From Acidiphilium sp. CAG:727 (lineage in GTDB: Bacteria > Bacillota > Clostridia > Christensenellales > Borkfalkiaceae): 13,491 bases of DNA. The position numbers and the translations under genes were made by a program. Numbering within the stretch: position 1 is the stretch's first letter; each line of letters starts with the position of its first letter. The stretch lies in contig FR898463.1 in NCBI GenBank assembly GCA_000437515.1, positions 5,105 to 18,595 of the forward strand, given 5' to 3'. Under the pieces are notes generated by a model, which was not told the DNA's origin, made no database searches, and saw only the letters and a list, made by a program, of their open reading frames with translations. Positions 13,418 to 13,491 of the stretch are shown piece after piece.

Positions 13418-13437
13418 GACGATTTTTTCGTATCGTC
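13418..13437. promoter_or_regulatory. Inverted repeat just upstream of the -35 (operator candidate)
   Basis: GACGAT (13418-13423) and ATCGTC (13432-13437) form a 6-bp dyad with an 8-bp spacer, 2 bp upstream of the -35. Position and symmetry suit a dimeric regulator, possibly one sensing fatty acids; no regulator gene is in the window. A leftover rightward hairpin is the alternative. Confidence 0.4.
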
Positions 13438-13491
13438 GTAATTTAAGACACTCTTTCAACATTGTAAAAATTTTATACGAAAACGCCCCCC

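Overview
The window looks like a chromosomal segment of a low-to-moderate GC Gram-positive bacterium, most plausibly an uncultured Clostridia-type Firmicute. The support is strong AAGGAG-type ribosome binding sites, near-perfect sigma-A promoters, a QueT-type ECF transporter subunit and an oleate hydratase close to the staphylococcal form. The assignment is inference; there is no rRNA or other marker gene here.

Positions 1 to about 9779 hold one leftward gene block that I read as an integrated filamentous (inovirus-like) phage, cut off by the left window edge. In order of transcription it carries a small putative ssDNA-binding protein, a 133-aa HUH-endonuclease-like protein, a full replication initiator (pMV158-type HUH nuclease fused to a superfamily 3 helicase), a small basic protein and a membrane-anchored 157-aa protein. 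An intrinsic terminator follows, then a fibre-like protein with 17-residue repeats, a 960-aa secreted surface protein with a C-terminal anchor (pIII-like), a small two-helix membrane protein (pVI-like position), a large Zot/pI-type assembly ATPase with N-terminal membrane helices, and a basic 122-aa protein. The order replication, virion, attachment, assembly ATPase matches filamentous phages. No obvious major coat protein is visible.

The 176-bp gap at 9093-9268 is the best candidate for the phage origin or packaging region. It has a perfect 12-bp GC-rich hairpin, two pairs of TTTTACCC repeats spaced about one helical turn, and an exact TTATCCACA DnaA box beside a second inverted repeat. The 352-bp gap at 9593-9944 separates phage from chromosome. 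It holds several inverted repeats, an orphan leftward terminator that probably closes the phage operon in the circular genome, and then the queT promoter and leader.

From 9835 rightward the genes are chromosomal. queT (uptake of a queuosine precursor) has a good promoter and a leader resembling a preQ1-I riboswitch, but with an extra hairpin inserted between P1 and the A-rich tail. A perfect sigma-A promoter overlaps the queT stop and drives a DUF697-type membrane protein. That gene converges on the leftward oleate hydratase gene across a shared bidirectional terminator. The oleate hydratase has its own promoter and an operator-like inverted repeat at the right edge.
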